Positions 45,373 through 58,354 of a stretch of 64,000 bases of DNA are shown here, piece by piece. Both the position numbers and the translations under genes were made by a program. Position 1 is the first letter of the stretch. Each line of letters begins with the position of its first letter. The notes beneath the pieces are model-generated. The model saw only the letters and a program-made list of their open reading frames with translations, did no database searches and was not told the DNA's origin. Source of the stretch: Uloborus plumipes (Eukaryota; Arthropoda; Arachnida; Araneae; Uloboridae); contig JAXGGA010001173.1 of NCBI GenBank assembly GCA_038373865.1, positions 102,067-166,066 of the forward strand, given 5' to 3'.

Positions 45373-48300
45373 TTTTGAATAAATTTTGAGGTTTATTTTC
45401 GAATTCAAATGCGTGAGCGCTCATAGAAGGGTTAAACATATGTGCTGGTACATTAAATTTTGTAACTAATTGAGCAATTGTTTATTTACTTCCCCACAGA
45501 TTTAAACATTAATTTTTGCACGTTTTCTAATTATTGTTAAACGTCCGTGAGCTGCGATCAATATCGGAAAGTCGATAAGGCGCGTCTGAAAATAATTAAC
45601 AGAGTCAACTTTTTCTCCAAAGAACTGCATCCTCAGAAGCTCGAGAGCAGCTTGGCGACAAAGTATTTAATTTCAATGCTTGGCAACCCTGCCCTAGCGT
45701 AATACATTCTGTCTCGAACTACGTTTTTCGCGTGTTATTTCTCTCAGACACGCGGCTCTTGAGGGATGCCCTTTCTACCTTTCCTTGAGGATCTGCTAGA
45801 GAAAAAAATGAATTTGAATTATGTTTAAGTTTTCTCTTTTTATGCCAAGCTAATGCGTTATTCAGCGTTGTTTTTGTCACAAGTCAAGTGGTAATTGTAC
45901 GTTTTGGTTATAAAAAATATTAATGAAGCAAAAAATAAAAAAACATGGAATCTTTTGTGAATCGCCGGAAATTCTAAAATTTTAACAACAACAGCAGTGG
46001 TAATCGGATAATTTCAGTGACATTTAAGCTGTCAGGTAAGTGACTTGATTTCCTGTCACGTGCTCTCTTTTTGGCAACTCGTCAACTATATTCTTCCTTT
46101 GCCTTCAAGTTTTGAATGTAGGCTTACGTTCTATATTGTTTATTATCATTCTTGTCGTTAATTTTTTGCTTTGTTCTTGAATCTACAAACAGTATTGATC
46201 AAAAAGTCCTTTTTGAAAAACAAAATATGTATGAAAAATATTTAATTTTTCGTTTTGCCGGCGACTATTAATATTTTGTTTATAAGCCACCATATGCTTC
46301 TTTTATCAAATGGCTTAGTTCAAGGTTTGGGGAAAGAAAAAACATTAAACTTAAATCAGTAATTAAACGTTTTTTCAAGTTCCTGAAATGTGCCATTGTT
46401 TTTGCCAATGAGAGGTACATTTATGTATTTAAAAAATGTGTTATGTCTGCATAAGAGGGGGGGGGGTCTAGTGTCTTACTTTTCTTCTGTTCTGTGGTTT
46501 ATGTTATTAATTCATATAGTTTCTTATTTGATAATGATGACGTATGAAGATCTATTGTGAAAAGAAAACATGTTCATTAAAATTATGTATGATATTTTAT
46601 AAAAATATTCGAAATAGTATTTTAGTTAGCCATCATAAATATTTCGTCAATGTAAAGAGCGCGAGTATGAAGTAAAATGAATGTTTTGAGATGCATTTTT
46701 TAACTTTTAAAAGTAAGCTCAAATTAAAAGAGTTTGTGAAAGAAAAGTTTATTTGTAAAAACATCGTGAAATAGAATCTTTTAAAAAAATATTGCTTGTA
46801 TTATTTTGAAAAAAGTAGTAAGTTTAACCAAAGAAAGAAAAAAAAAGTTCAAGGTTTTCTATTTTTAAGTTGAGGGACACCAACAATTCGCAGAAAATTC
46901 AATTTAAATGTTTTAAAGAATTATTATTAAATCTTCTCAAAGATGCACATTTTAAATCTTGATGATATAAAGATTTCTTCTAGTACCATTCATATAATGG
47001 TGTATAATTTATTATGTTTTTTTACATGCACTTCTTTCAGTTTTACCCGTCACAAAAGTCAGTAATAAATAAGCATTATTCTTCCAAGAATAAAAATTAA
47101 ATCTTTTACTTGGTATAATTAGAGTGTTTTTCATTTTATTACAGAACATTATATTCAATGTTTTAGCCAAGAAAGTTTACTAACGCTGCCCCATGTTTAC
47201 TCTATAGTTATTTATTGTAGAAAAGAATTTTACAAGACTTCGTGACTTAAAAACTCATTTTCACAAGAGTAGACGAGAATTATATATTTTTATGCAATTT
47301 AAATAGAAAATTGACTTTTAAGTTTTATAAAGGAGTATAAATGAAATATATAATCCACTTTTGTTATACATATGCATCGATAAATGTTACTGAAAATAAT
47401 ACGTATTTATGTGATGAATATTACAATTATTGCTACTTTTGTTCAAAACTGTTTTGCTAACATATCACGACTTTCTTGTGTTTGTTAAAATATAAAAGCA
47501 TATTTGAAAGCCTTCGACGTTCAAAAGTTATACAATACTAATTTTTCACACAATTTAGCACTCGTACCTTTTCTACTAACATCTTGAAAAGTACATATTA
47601 CCTAGATTTTTTTTAAAGTATTACTCATATTTCTTGTCGTATATTGGTTATTTTTATCCAGTATCTGCAAAGAATAGACACACGATTCTTTATTGATGGG
47701 GAAAAAAACCTTGAAATAAAACACTGAAGGAGTAACAAGAGGCGGTTAAGAGAATATTTTCCGTTGTAAAAGAGATCAGATTTCTTACGTCCGTCACTAA
47801 AAAGAGTTTTTCTTTCTTATCATTAAACGAAGATCATATTATTTTCGCGTTTTAATTTATTATTCATGATCCCTAATAAATTGAAACTTAACAGGGCACT
47901 CTGATACATTATAGTATGACTGAATATCAAGCGAAAAAGGAAGAACAAAAGTGTTTATGTCCAATAAATCTTTATTCTGTTTGTTGAAACAGATGAGAAT
48001 GGACCTAGCGGAACATTTTAACCACAAGAAAAAAAAATAATTATCAGTTTCACAGAAATTAGCGTTTTTAGTTAACGATTACGCTAGATTCCCGATTATT
48101 CGTATTTTGTAAGCTTTATTCTTAACTATCCAATTCAAATTACCGTACTGCGTGCTTCATTATGACAAGAAATTAACATAAAAGTTTTTTTATGCCACTT
48201 ATACCATTCTGGTAAGCAAGCTCGAGTAAATAAATCTACCCGATTTAAGGTGGAATAGCTACGACCGTTTTTACGAGCACACACACAACCTACCCCAATC

Positions 48301-51300
48301 TGTGATTCCGAAAAACATTATTTGGATTCAACATGTCAAATTTCAAATTCATTTATTTTTAGTCATTTATTTACATCTTTTTGAAAAACAGCCAAAACGT
48401 GAACTGTTTATTACGTTTCTTTTGCTAATCCTTAGGGTTCCCGCGGTGAGTGAAGATTTGCAAGAAATTTTCCTAATCTTTATTCTTACAAGTCATCAAT
48501 TTCAAGATTATATTTCACATCTACAGATTGTAGTAAAAATAGAAGAACTTTTCACTTTAAAATTGCTCAAAATTTTAGGGTCATTGTTCACTTATTCGTC
48601 CTTTTCAGTTTTCCGCGTCAAAACGAAAATTAACTCTCACAGGTAACCGATAGTTCAAAACACTGCGGTTTTAGAATTTGGTTGTAACTGGATGACAGAA
48701 AATTTCTCAAAACTTTCCTTAAAACAAGCAGAATAATTCTTGATGGGTTTAAATGCAGGCAAAACATATCCATACATAAATCATTTGCATATTTTACGAG
48801 AAATCAAATGGCTGATTTATGCTCAATAACTCGGCGAAACGAGTTGAAGCGCCAAAAAAGAGTTCGATTGTGATGAAATTTCATACATTCAAAGAAGCTC
48901 CGGTTGGAGATACGATTGGTTCAAATTTGGTATCCCATGAAGAAATAGCACAACACTCTATTGCATTATAGTGTTATTGCGCGGCGAGTGTATTAGCAAG
49001 CTTAAATGTCGGAAATTTGTCATTCTATAGAATCGCAAAGTCTGGTACTTGGCAATCTATGGTTTGCCAACGCTTCAAACATTACTGGTAAGGTATAAGC
49101 AGCAGTTTTCAGCCTGATGCTCAATATTTTCTGTTAAATTTTGTGGACATATATTATCAAAAAGAGCCATACTTCAGGACTAGTAAACGTGGGACAGGAT
49201 GATGTTTTTGATGATACATTAAAACTCAGAGGTTTTGTTAAAACATCTCATTCAGGTCATTGCTCACGATTCAAAAGGGAAAAATTACTGAAAAGAAATA
49301 TTTTTAAATAAATATTAGATTAATAAATATTAGAAATAAATATTATTACTATGGGATATCAACGGGGCCGACATGAGGCCATGCCAGCGTAGTGGGAAAC
49401 TAAGGACTATGTCCTTTGGACGGCTTTACTCGGATTCGGAGTTATTATATTGCTAAGTTTTACGGACGGAGGGGTGGGGGGTAGCGAAAACCAGATTGAC
49501 AAAGGGTCCTTCTGGGGATCAAAAAACAAACATAGCAACATTTTGCATTTTTGTAGAAATTAAAAAGATACAATATCTTTAAAATGTGGGTAGTTATGCG
49601 TAGGTCTGATGTAGGTTTTAAAGAAATAAAACTTTTTTGCTAATTTGTCTTAGTGCATTATCTTTGATATATGTCGTAAAAAAGACTGCTTTTATGAATT
49701 CTTTCGGGACTAGCAAAGAATTGTTTTGCATCCTTTTATCCGTCTTCAAAGATTATTAAAAAAATGTTGAAATTATGCCTAAGTCGGTACCGAAAAACGG
49801 AATCCTATGAGGATACAGAAAAGGCATCTTTAAGAATGAGACTGACTAAGCTCTTGAAGTAACATAATCAATACTTCTTCTAAAGAAGGCTCTCAAGTCT
49901 TAATTCTCTCAGTTGCTTCTTTTACTTATTTAAATAGCTTTAAGCACCTGGAGGTATTTAAAAAAAGCAGGACTGCAGTAATTTGTTTTCCCAGTCTAGA
50001 AACATCGCGCCCACGACTTTTTAAATCTTTTGAACTCGTCGCTGTTACAAGAGAAAACAAATATAGAAAGCTTCAAATTACGAAGAACTTTAATAATATA
50101 TGGCAACAGTTTATTGAATGAAATAAGTGAAAACATTATTTTATGTTATTTGAAAAAAACTTTGAAATTGCAAAGTTTCGTAGAAATTCGTAATATTTCA
50201 GTTTTTTTCATGAAATTTTTCTTATTTCGTTGTTGCGATTTGTCTGATTTCGATGTAATAAAATTAATGTTAATGCTTCACAAATGTAGTTCATTTATAC
50301 CAAATTCGGATTTTTAAAGAAATGAGAGGGTAATGGGGAAATCGGGAGATTTGACCAAAGAGGAGAATTGGCTCACCCTCTCTATTTCATATTTAAACAT
50401 TTTCTTAAAAGCCACCAAACTAATCTCAACTAAAATTTTCTTTTCTCATTTGTTAACAAACTTATTAAGTAACTTAATTCATCTCTTTATCTCTATCATC
50501 CTAAATTATTGGCTAGTTTTTATTATAATTTAACTGAAGTACCTTTACTATTAGAAGATGAGAAAAAAAAAAAAAAAAAAAAAACGTAAGAAAAGGGCAA
50601 ATGCGGCACAAAACGTGCCAAATCAAAGATTTTTTTTCTGATACCCATGGGAAAGCTAGTATCGAAAAAGTGCACAATATAGAAAAAATGCTTCAGGTAA
50701 TGAATTTGAACCAAAATAAATTCATATGCCTCAAATGATGTAGGTGATCATTTCAAAGACTTCCATAGAACTCTTGTATCATTAAAAATTGGAAATTTTT
50801 AATAAACTGTTAACCAAATAAACATTCATGCATTATATTAGTTGCTCCATTACAAGAAATGGACATGAATTTTCAATAAATTTTCTTGGCAGATCTGTTG
50901 CTTATAACTTCAGTTTTGTTTGTCATGAAACATAAGTTGCAGCAAAATTGGTCACAACAGATGCTATTTAACTACTTAACAACAAGAAAGAGTCGCTTTG
51001 AAAATGAAATTTGCTTTTCACATTTCCAGCAATCATAACCTCTTGATTAATATTAAATTCATTTTACCCCTAATGTTATTTCCATAGATGTAATCGTTGC
51101 CGGTATCTTTTAATAGCATCTCAGTAAGCATGTAATTATTTTAGCATCATTTTTATTACTTTTAATTACTGTTGGTCAAGTGCCTTGGCTTGAGAGAAGT
51201 TTGACCTAGTTGAGCTACTCTTGAAAAAAAATTTCTAATAAAAAAAAGAATGCAAAAACTTGCCAGGCATTTTGAAAAAACAAAATATGTTGATTTGAAA

Positions 51301-51811
51301 ATTATCTAATGGATAAAAAAATAGAAAAATAAATTTGTGAAAAGTAGGTAGAACCTGCTCCCTAATTTCCCCCATAGTCGAAATCTAATTTAATTGCTCA
51401 AATTTTTGTCGATGTCATTTCTTGAAATTGCAAGACAATAGAAAAGCATGCTGATTTGCTACCACGAGTCGAGTTTAAAATATGTTAAATTTAGTTGCAC
51501 AGTATTTAGAAATAAAATCCGTCTTTAACTCACAGTTTTCAACATAAAATTGCACTTACTTTTTGAAGGAGATTTTAGAAACACTTTTTTTGAATTTTAA
51601 AAATCTAAGAGAAAAAATCTGTCTTTATGTACAAAACTTTTTTTGTCACGCAACTAGTCGCCATTTACAAGAAGCTGAATGTTTCAAGTTCGTAAATGTT
51701 TTCTTTCCTATGCAAAGTAAGTCCTAATAATGGGTTTTTACTTTTTTTTAATAAAAACAGTTTCAGTATTTATTTCAAAAAAGGACCATCAAGTCAGATT
51801 TGGCATGCATA
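45373..51811. other. long unique stretch, no gene recognised
   Basis: About 6.4 kb. A GC-richer island lies at 45540-45790. Frames of up to 114 codons (48302-48646) and 95 codons (50030-50317) occur but show no family motif and have AT-biased, low-complexity composition. Poly-A at about 50560-50585. Confidence 0.4.
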
Positions 51812-51815
51812 TTAA

Positions 51816-52315
51816 CCCTTCACTGCACGGTGTGCCAGATCTGGCACAAACCAAATAAACCCTCATATATTCCTATAATTTTTAAATGCAGTTAAACTGA
51901 GCTTTGTGCCCCTTCTGGAACATTGCTATAACAGTTTAGTGTGATTTTTATGCACTAGTTAGTTGCACTAGTCTAGGTACTACAGTTCTTGCTTTTGAAA
52001 GAAAGAGTGTCTGCATTTCCGTTAGAAGTGTGCTTAGTCATTATTTCCTTTGTTCTAAAAATGTTTAAATGCACTTAGTGGAAAATTTGTTTATACCACT
52101 TATGGCACAAAACACATTGTAGATTATTACACTTATCGGTATACAAAGCATATGCTATGTGCTTTGTGCCATATATAGAACAAACCATTAAAACATCATT
52201 TTTGGTGCACATTTTTAAAATTAATTTTTTTCCTCATTTTTCCTGAACTCAGGGCTATTTAAAAGGTAACAAATGATTTTTTTCATGAAAATATAAAAAA
52301 TCGTGCAGTGAAGGG
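51816..52315. mobile_element. piggyBac-type MITE
   Basis: CCCTTCACTGCACG at the left and CGTGCAGTGAAGGG at the right are exact inverted repeats, flanked by TTAA (51812-51815, 52316-52319). TTAA plus a CCCT start is the piggyBac signature. Inside the left end TGTGCCAGATCTGGCACA (51831-51848) is a perfect palindrome, and GTGCC words recur through the element. No transposase. Confidence 0.85.
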
Positions 52316-52618
52316 TTAATTTACATCTTTAGTTCATTCTTAAAAATTGAATGATATCAGTGAAGAAAAAAAATCACAGAGCAAATTTGACAAACTTGTT
52401 TTTTCTAGTTAATTTGTTTTTCTGTGTACGAAGTCGCGTTTAAACTACGAGTCGTTTTGCATTTTAAAACTTTCACCTACATATTTTACGATTCTTAATA
52501 TTTTATTTACTTCTTCAGAACATTTTCTATTTGTTTTAGGTTAATAAAATCAGTTTTCTTTAAAGCAGAGTAATCAAAGAAGGATGATAGAATCGACATA
52601 GTTTAATACTTTGGCTCA

Positions 52619-53417
52619 TCTATATATATAAAAGAAAGTCGTGTTAGTTACACTATTTATAACTCAAGAACGGCTGTACCGATATGGCTAAAAATTGGTG
52701 GGTAGGTAGCTTAGAGCCAGGAGACGGACATAGGCTATAATTTATGTGTGTCAGTTACATAAATAGAAAAATTGTCTTATTGACTAAGCCTTTTTACTGA
52801 GCCTTTTTCGACACCTCCATGGCTGAGCGACATAAAGCACACGTTCTGGCAGGTTCTGGAACACAGTAAACAGGTTGTAAGTTAGCGGTGCGTTGAGTAT
52901 TATTTGACTTTTTCGTGAAATAAATTATAAACAAACGCGTTACTTCCCTTGAAATTTATATGTGATAAGCTGTCAGAAACGATTGCTCATTCCTAGGATT
53001 CTGATGATCCCAACCGATATGCCGTTTGAATTTAAAAGACTTCAATTTCCGATCCGGATTGCATTTGTCATGACCTTTAACAAATCACAAGGCCAATCCT
53101 TAAAAGTTTGTGGTTTGAATCTAGAACATCAATGTTTTTCCCATGGTCAATTATATGTGGCATGTTTACGGGTCGGAAGACCATCTGCGTTGTTTTTTTT
53201 TTTTTTTTGCGCTTGATAATAAAACAAAAAATGTTGTGCATCACAAGGTACTTTAGTGAAGAGCAACCTATGTACTAAAATACAGAAACAATAATGAATG
53301 ATTAATGTAAGTACTTAATTTTTTTTTTGTATTTTCTAATAATAAAAAACTTAACAAATTCAAAAATTTTCTTATTTATTGCCTTTAAGGCGGAACAGAG
53401 TTCGTCGGGTCAGCTAG
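52619..53417 (+). mobile_element. Helitron remnant with helicase C-terminus
   Basis: Starts TCTATATATATAAAAGAAAG after an A; ends GGGTCAGCTAG followed by T, with a GCCTTTAAGGC palindrome about 30 bases before the end. It contains the terminal coding part of a Helitron helicase, so this is a 5'/central-deleted derivative of an autonomous element. Confidence 0.75.
52962..53262 (+). pseudogene. Helitron Pif1-like helicase, C-terminal fragment
   Basis: The frame includes IPRILMIPTDMPFEFKRLQF, then FVMTFNKSQGQSLKVCGLNL and CFSHGQLYVACLRVGRPS. These correspond to the last helicase motifs (the NKSQGQ block and the SHGQLYVA.SRV block, motifs V-VI) of the Pif1-like helicase domain of Helitron RepHel proteins. 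After GRPSALF the frame is thrown off by a poly-T run (about 53191-53209), after which another frame resumes with DNKTKNVVHHKVL, the usual C-terminus. Motifs I-IV, with the Walker A and B sites, are missing. Nonfunctional. Confidence 0.8.
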
Positions 53418-54374
53418 TACTTTATATAGTCCATAAATGCGTTAGATCACGTTCTTCTAAAATTACTTTCAACTACGTGATAACACGGTCATGCATATGA
53501 TAAAAGTTTCCTAAAACACTACTTTAAACAACTTTGAAGACTATTTGTCACACGGACCACATTTAGAGCAATTTAAAATAAGTTTCCACTAACTTGAAGC
53601 TTACAAAACTTGACATCACGTTAATAATCTTCAGCAGAATAACAACATTTTTTAACCGACTTCGAAAAAGGAGGAGGTTCTCAATTCAAAGCGTATACTT
53701 TTTTTTTTTGTTTGTTCGCACATAACATCTGATCTACTGAACCGATTTGGACAATTTTTTTGTTAATCGATAGGAGATGGTTTAACTTAGGTACCATGTA
53801 CTCATATGACGATATTTGTTTACTAGAAAAAAAAGTTATGATCGAAAAACTAACATTTCATGTCATTTAAAACAATATGTGCTATTTTAAATCCGTAACT
53901 CAATGCTCGACCCGATGGTCAAGTGGTTATGCACGTCAGGTTGAAGTTCCTGATGGAATGAGATCGAGTCCAGGTCTGCAAGGATTTTTCCGAATAGCTG
54001 CATGTTGTTTTTTTAATGATTTTAATGATTGTAATGTCCTTACGTAGGTGCATCCTCCCATGGGAATGTGCCCCATATTTTTTTATGGTACAATATGACA
54101 GTTTTGGTCGGATCTTTGTTAAAATTGGTAATGGGGTCCTTAGGTGCTGTAGAATTTTCTTATGGACGTTTGCACCATTTTTGGGGGCTTTGAATCGATT
54201 GTGGCAATAAATGGTTTTTGATTTGCGGCACCTATATTATTTTTTCAAAAATTATATACACAATCAATTATATTATGTTAATTTTTGTACCTTTATAAAA
54301 TTCTGTATTTTATACCTTGCATTTACGTCAAATTCAAGGTAAAATTAAAAGTCAAAAATTCTGAAGATGATAAA
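53418..54374. other. spacer with dispersed repeat and tRNA-like sequence
   Basis: 53650-53830 begins AACCGACTTCGAAAAAGGAG and GAGGTTCTCAATTC, wording that recurs in repeats of many arthropods (from memory; class not certain). It is followed by the tRNA-like sequence listed separately. No protein gene recognised. Confidence 0.4.
53907..53979 (+). pseudogene. tRNA-like sequence (tRNA pseudogene or SINE head)
   Basis: TGGTCAAGTGG fits the RNA polymerase III A-box, and GATCGAGTCC resembles the B-box (GGTTCGANTCC) about 50 bases later. Between them TCAGG...CCTGA could form an anticodon stem, with an oversized loop. The acceptor stem does not pair well, so no isotype is assigned. Confidence 0.4.
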
Positions 54375-54376
54375 TA

Positions 54377-55805
54377 CACTGGCGGAAAAAAAAATCCCAA
54401 CACCAAGAAAGACTTGTGTTAGATAAACGAAATTTGGTAGGCGTGTTTGTACAACTGAAAGATGACATCGATTGAAATTTCTAGTTCCGCGCATTAGTGT
54501 GGCGCAGCTGGCGTCACTCAGAACATGCAAATAAGGCTTGTTTTAAAAGCGTGTTGTGAAGCTCGTGTGTATTATTTTTCCGTGAAATTTGACGAATTGC
54601 GTTCATCTTAGATAGGAATGCCTTTAAGAAGACTAAGAAAGCCATTATCAACAGCTTACCGAGTTTAAACGAGGTCGTACGATTTGGCTACGAGAAGGTG
54701 GATTTTCATTTCGCGATATTGCAGAAAGACTTGGGTGGGAATGTTTCCACCATGCATGATTATTGGAAGCTATGGGCAAGGGATGGTACTACCTCAAGAA
54801 GATCGAGTTCCGAGCTGCCACGTGGCACGACTGAGAAGGAAGATCGCCGAATCTTGCGTACGGCTGTGGCGCATCGTACTGCATCTGCGGTTGAAATTCG
54901 AACTGCAGTTGGTACTGTCGTGACCCAAGGAACGGTAAGTAACTGTTTACTTCAAGGACAGCTCCGAGCCAGGCAACCTGCAGCCGGTATTCCATTGACT
55001 GCAAACCACTGCATTTTCCGACTGCAGTGGTGCCACGACAGAGCTCACTAGAGGTCGGAGTGGAGATCTGTTGTAATGTTTGATGAAAACAGATTCTGCC
55101 GTAGTGCCAGTGGTGGCTATATATTGGTCAGAAGGAGGCCAGGGGACCGCCTGCATCCAAGCGGTCTACGGCCTAGACACACGAGACCCACACCCGGAGT
55201 TATGGTCTCTGGAGCAAATTTCTACGACAGCAGGGGCATTCTTCTGGTTATCCTAAACTCACTGACTGAAAATTTGTCGTCAGTCTGGTAATTTAACCAG
55301 TAGTTCAGCCCTTCATGAGTAGCATTCAAGGGGGCATTTTCCAACAGGATAACGCTCGCCCTCACATCGCTGCTGCAACGCAATGTACTCTACAGAATGC
55401 TGACATGTTACCATGACCTGCAAAATCACCAGTTATGTCTCCAATTGATAACGTATGGGATATCATTGGACGGCACCTCGAGCATCATCCAAAGTCAGCA
55501 ATGACGGTCCTAGTATTGACACAACAAGTGCAACAAGCATGGAACTCCATGCTACAAAGTGACATTCGGCACCTGTATGACATAATGCATGCACGCTTGC
55601 AGGCTTGCCTTCAAAATTCTGGAGGTTACACCCTCTACTAAATTAACATAATTTCACATTTGCACAGCATTTTCTTGAGCTTAAATTAGCCAGTGATCTT
55701 GTACATTTAATCAATTAAACATGTTTACTAGACAATTGCATTACCAGAATTTCATTACTCTACAGAAATTTTTTCTTGGTGTTGGGATTTTTTTTTTCGC
55801 CAGTG
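54377..55805 (+). mobile_element. Tc1-like element, complete with both ends
   Basis: CACTGGCGGAAAAAAAAATC then CCAACACCAAGAAAGA at the left, and the inverse at the right end; TA duplications at 54375-54376 and 55806-55807. Length 1429 bp fits Tc1 elements. The transposase gene between the ends is inactivated. Confidence 0.92.
54618..55641 (+). pseudogene. Tc1 transposase, multiply frameshifted
   Basis: Translation begins MPLRRLRKPLSTAYR, then the frame shifts: LTEFKRGRTIWLREGG (N-terminal helix-turn-helix) in a second frame, NVSTMHDYWKLWARDGTT in a third. After an in-frame stop near 55049 the catalytic domain follows: VVMFDENRFC (first Asp), then in another frame QQDNARPHIAAATQ (second Asp), then SPIDNVWDIIGR. 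Tc1 enzymes normally have Glu in that last block (SPIEHVW); here it is Asp. The frame ends QNSGGYTLY near the usual C-terminus, about 340 codons in total. A Trp codon in the LPWPA block has become TGA. At least three frame changes and several stops make it inactive. Confidence 0.9.
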
Positions 55806-55807
55806 TA

Positions 55808-58255
55808 TATGTTAAAAATTAAAGTAACTATTTTTGGTGATTTTCATATTGAATTTGTGATCTCCAATTCCTTTATGTAGTTTAGTAAGAAATCAGATTC
55901 CATATTTTTTTTTTTTTTTTGATTAATCTTCCCGCTCTAAATAACCTCGAGCTGAGAGGATTGGGCAGAGTAAATAAGCATCTAGAGGAAGGATAAGATC
56001 ATATGCTTCCCAAATAAAATACCAAATCTTTTGCGTTGGTGATTTCAACTCGAACAATGTAATGCCCCCTCCTCTACTATCTGGGAGAGAAATCCATTTC
56101 CCAAGGACACTTCATAGATTATGGATAAAGAGGGAAGAAGGGAAGTTTGGGAAATCCAATCTGGTCGAATGCAATCGCTTTTTAGGGACTTTCCTTCCAG
56201 CGCTCAAGATTCTTTGCCGCGACCAATTGGCACGCTCCATTCATCATTGTGACTTTCTTCTATTCGGTTCTTTAGATGGCGCCGTCGAACGGCGTTTCGA
56301 ATTCAAGCAGAAATATCTTCTTTGGATATGAAGATCGTGCATTTTTTAGCAGAGACAAGCGAATGGAAGGAAATTTCCGCCGGGACAGATGTAGGTTTAA
56401 TTTCTAGCAAGAAGTGCAGGAGCTTCTAAGTCAGTTTAAGGCATGAGCAATGGGAAGCGGATTAAGGCCACAGAATTAAAATTTTAAAAGATGCGAGTAA
56501 TTTTATATCACTCTATAACACAGTGCTAATCTCAAAAGTCGTGTCTGCACATTTTATCAAAATTAAGTTATTGTCACGAGTTTGTTTTTTATAACCTTTT
56601 TTTTTAACGTACAATGTTTCATGGCCATTTGTGAATGGGAATTATTATTTTTGAGTGGAATCCAAGTCAAATATATAGAGGTGTAAAAACTCAAAAAGCA
56701 GATTCTCGTTTTGAGCTCGCTGTAGATACGACTTATGCGTAGAAAAAAGATCTTACACTTGATCTTTTTCTTAAATCCTATTACCTATTTCTAAAAGCCA
56801 ATTACACAATTGAATAATTTTAAAGTAATCTTTCGATATACACGTCGTATTGCAATCAGACAAAATTTTATCATATCTTATATTAAATGTATATTTATCG
56901 CAAAATCACTACTACTCATATTATAGTGCTGCTTTTCTTATGATACATCTGTAGTATAAATGATAATATGTATTGTGAGACATCGTCAAATTTGGCTAGA
57001 TTTCGGGTTCTGTAATAAATAGAACGTAATAATCAAAATATGTTATTCCTTCACTATTCAGTAAATAAATTAGGGATTGGAGGGGGGGGGCACCAAATAA
57101 AGAAACTAAACAAAGTTTGTTTCTAGCTTTCTCCAAAGGTACAATCGGGTTCTGCAGCAGCCTATATTATTCAGAACTGATGTCCATGTACACATAGTCT
57201 GAAATTTGCATTTAATGCGCAAAAATTCACCAAAAAGTAAAAATACAGGAGATTAACTTTCATGCAAGATAAGCTGCTTTTAGACATATTAGACTCATTG
57301 AAATTGCGAAGCCGAAACTTGTAGATTACTTTTTCAACAGGAGAATACGTTGCAAAGTAGTCCATAAAAAACTTGTAGATACTGTGCAAGTCGTAATTAA
57401 TTTTAAGAACTTGTAATGTACGAATATCAGTTGCGACTTTTCCGGATTGGTGTAAAAATTCATTTCGACGTAAAATTAAATTTAACTGTAAGCGTTTTAA
57501 TTGGGAATGTTGAAAAAAAAATTTCTTCAGCAATTTTAATTAAATCTCTTTTTCTAACCAAAGAATCAGAGCACAGTATAGGTGTCCAATTTTTCTAATT
57601 ATGATAAGGTCTTTATAGCGGGAATGTATTCAAAATTAGTTTTAAAATGTTTATTGTGGAAATAATTAAGAACGTGTCATGTTTTTACCTAGGTAACAGA
57701 AACAGCGCGAAGATGCGACAAACTTGAGAAAGTATGCACAATATTATTTAGCATAGGAGGGGGGGGGGACTACAGTTTCTAAAGAAAAAATCTTTTAACT
57801 TCACAGAACGAAGATTTGCTCCGTATTTTCTGGAATATAATCTGTAGGAAGCATGTACTTGTAAAAGTATTTTGAAAGTTTAGTATCTTATTTTTAAGCA
57901 TTTCTTGATGCACATTTAAATTTAACGATTAACTTAGGTGTAAGCTTACTTAACGGCTTAGCTTAACTTTCAAGTTTAGGTGTTTCTATTTACGCCGCAG
58001 ATTGCTGAAAGAAATTCTGCTGCCTGGATAGCTATAAACATGAGAAAATAAACTATGTAACAAGATTTTCCTGGAATGAAAATTTTCCTGTTTATGTTCG
58101 CTTTTTAACTTGTTGCAAAATGTGTGAAATATCAACTGCGACTTGATTAATTTTTTGCTTATTTCACATAAAAAATAATTATAAAAAAACCTTGTTGTGA
58201 AAATAGCTCAGCACCTAAAAATGAATCAAAAAGAACTTGTTTTCTCTTCCAAATA
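55808..58255. other. unique DNA, no gene recognised
   Basis: A GC-richer island at about 56040-56340 contains GACCAATTGGC and an 89-codon frame without family resemblance. A 120-codon minus-strand frame (57171-57533) also has no recognised motif. Poly-G runs at 57080 and 57760. Confidence 0.4.
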
Positions 58256-58354
58256 CCTATCGCCCCCCCCCTTATCGCCCCTTAAGAATTTATCGCCCCT
58301 TTGAGAAGCCAAATCGTCCCTTTGGGTGCGATCGCCCCCAGGTGGGGAACCACT
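58256..58354. mobile_element. hAT-like element, right end fragment
   Basis: Ends GGTGGGGAACCACTG, i.e. CAGTGGTTCCCCACC in reverse, a hAT-type terminus, preceded by repeated ATCGCCCC words. The opposite terminus was not found. Confidence 0.5.

Noticed and set aside
48302..48646. 114-codon frame as a gene
   Set aside because: No motif, AT-rich low-complexity composition and no supporting context.
57171..57533. 120-codon minus-strand frame as a gene
   Set aside because: No recognised motif; composition like the surrounding AT-rich DNA.
5263..57770. Multiple poly-G/poly-C runs as G-quadruplex regulators
   Set aside because: They are single homopolymers, several lying within MITE ends, and not four-tract motifs.
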